DNA of 6,140 nt from assembly GCA_027886795.1 (NCBI GenBank), contig JAPCJU010000076.1:1-6140 (forward strand), written 5' to 3'. The DNA is from Nitrososphaerota archaeon (GTDB lineage Archaea > Thermoproteota > Nitrososphaeria > Nitrososphaerales > CADDZS01). Below the pieces are notes generated by a model. That model saw only the letters and a list, made by a program, of their open reading frames with translations, did no database searches and was not told the DNA's origin. A program made the translations under genes and the position numbers. This document shows positions 6,039-6,140 of the stretch, in pieces (position 1 is the stretch's first letter; each line of letters starts with the position of its first letter).

Positions 6039-6082
6039 ATCGTCCTCAAAATCGTCGGCAAATACAAGGATTTTAGAAAACT

Positions 6083-6140
6083 ATGATCTTAAGAGGTCCT
6101 GGGAAAGTAATCCATTTCAATCTCCCGGATTTGATCTTGC
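6083..6140 (+). CDS. Possible start of an unidentified protein gene (cut by right edge)
   Basis: An ATG at 6083 opens a frame of 19 complete codons (MILRGPGKVIHFNLPDLIL) that is still open at the window edge. A TAG at 6074-6076 in the same frame means there is no earlier start. I do not recognise the fragment. No Shine-Dalgarno sequence and no well-placed TATA box are evident, so this could be a chance open frame. Its position, divergent from the RNase P RNA and beyond that RNA's promoter, is where a new gene could begin. Other frames crossing the edge are also briefly open, so the support is weak. Confidence 0.3.
   Translation, partial: MILRGPGKVIHFNLPDLIL

Noticed and set aside
5703..6076. 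Open frames on the plus strand (5703-5912, 5753-6076) and on the minus strand (6067-5858)
   Set aside because: They overlap the RNase P RNA, have no recognisable protein features, and their codons are explained by RNA helices and conserved RNA blocks.
1..6140. Search for CRISPR arrays, insertion sequences, tRNA genes, long repeats or an undescribed system
   Set aside because: No regularly spaced repeats, transposase motifs, tRNA cloverleaf or long duplicated segments were seen; apart from the RNase P RNA the content is conserved housekeeping genes.

Overview
The window is archaeal and most likely comes from the Thaumarchaeota (class Nitrososphaeria). It carries archaeal or eukaryotic-type genes (ribosomal protein S8e, SRP19) beside an SMC-ScpA-ScpB condensin cluster. 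Start sites are preceded by TATA/BRE-like promoter elements, several of them at leaderless spacing. ScpA, ScpB and SRP19 all start with TTG. The lineage is inferred from remembered family resemblance, not from a search.

Layout, left to right. Positions 1-3334 (+) hold the condensin operon: the C-terminal part of SMC (hinge, return coiled coil and ATPase half-head, cut by the left edge), then the kleisin ScpA and the winged-helix protein ScpB. Positions 3350-4156 (+) hold two information-processing genes, S8e and SRP19, each with its own candidate promoter. On the minus strand, 4696-4190 encodes an SRPBCC (START/Bet v1-like) ligand-binding protein that converges on SRP19. Divergent from it, 4860-5696 (+) encodes a membrane polyprenyl-diphosphate phosphatase of the UppP/BacA family.

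The last 440 bases look empty of protein genes, but the minus strand from about 5997 to 5705 encodes the RNA subunit of RNase P. I could fold its universal core by hand: P1, P2, P3, P4 with the bulged U, P5, P12, P13, P14 and P15, together with the conserved CR I and CR IV/V sequences. A TATA-like element lies at the right distance upstream. Short open frames across this stretch are artefacts. A possible new plus-strand gene starts at 6083 and runs off the right edge.

Together the genes cover chromosome organisation (SMC, ScpA, ScpB), ribosome and signal-recognition-particle assembly (S8e, SRP19), tRNA 5' maturation (RNase P RNA) and lipid-carrier recycling (UppP). I see no mobile element, CRISPR array or defence system. 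The most notable item is the RNase P RNA gene, which lies tail to tail with uppP only 8 bases away.
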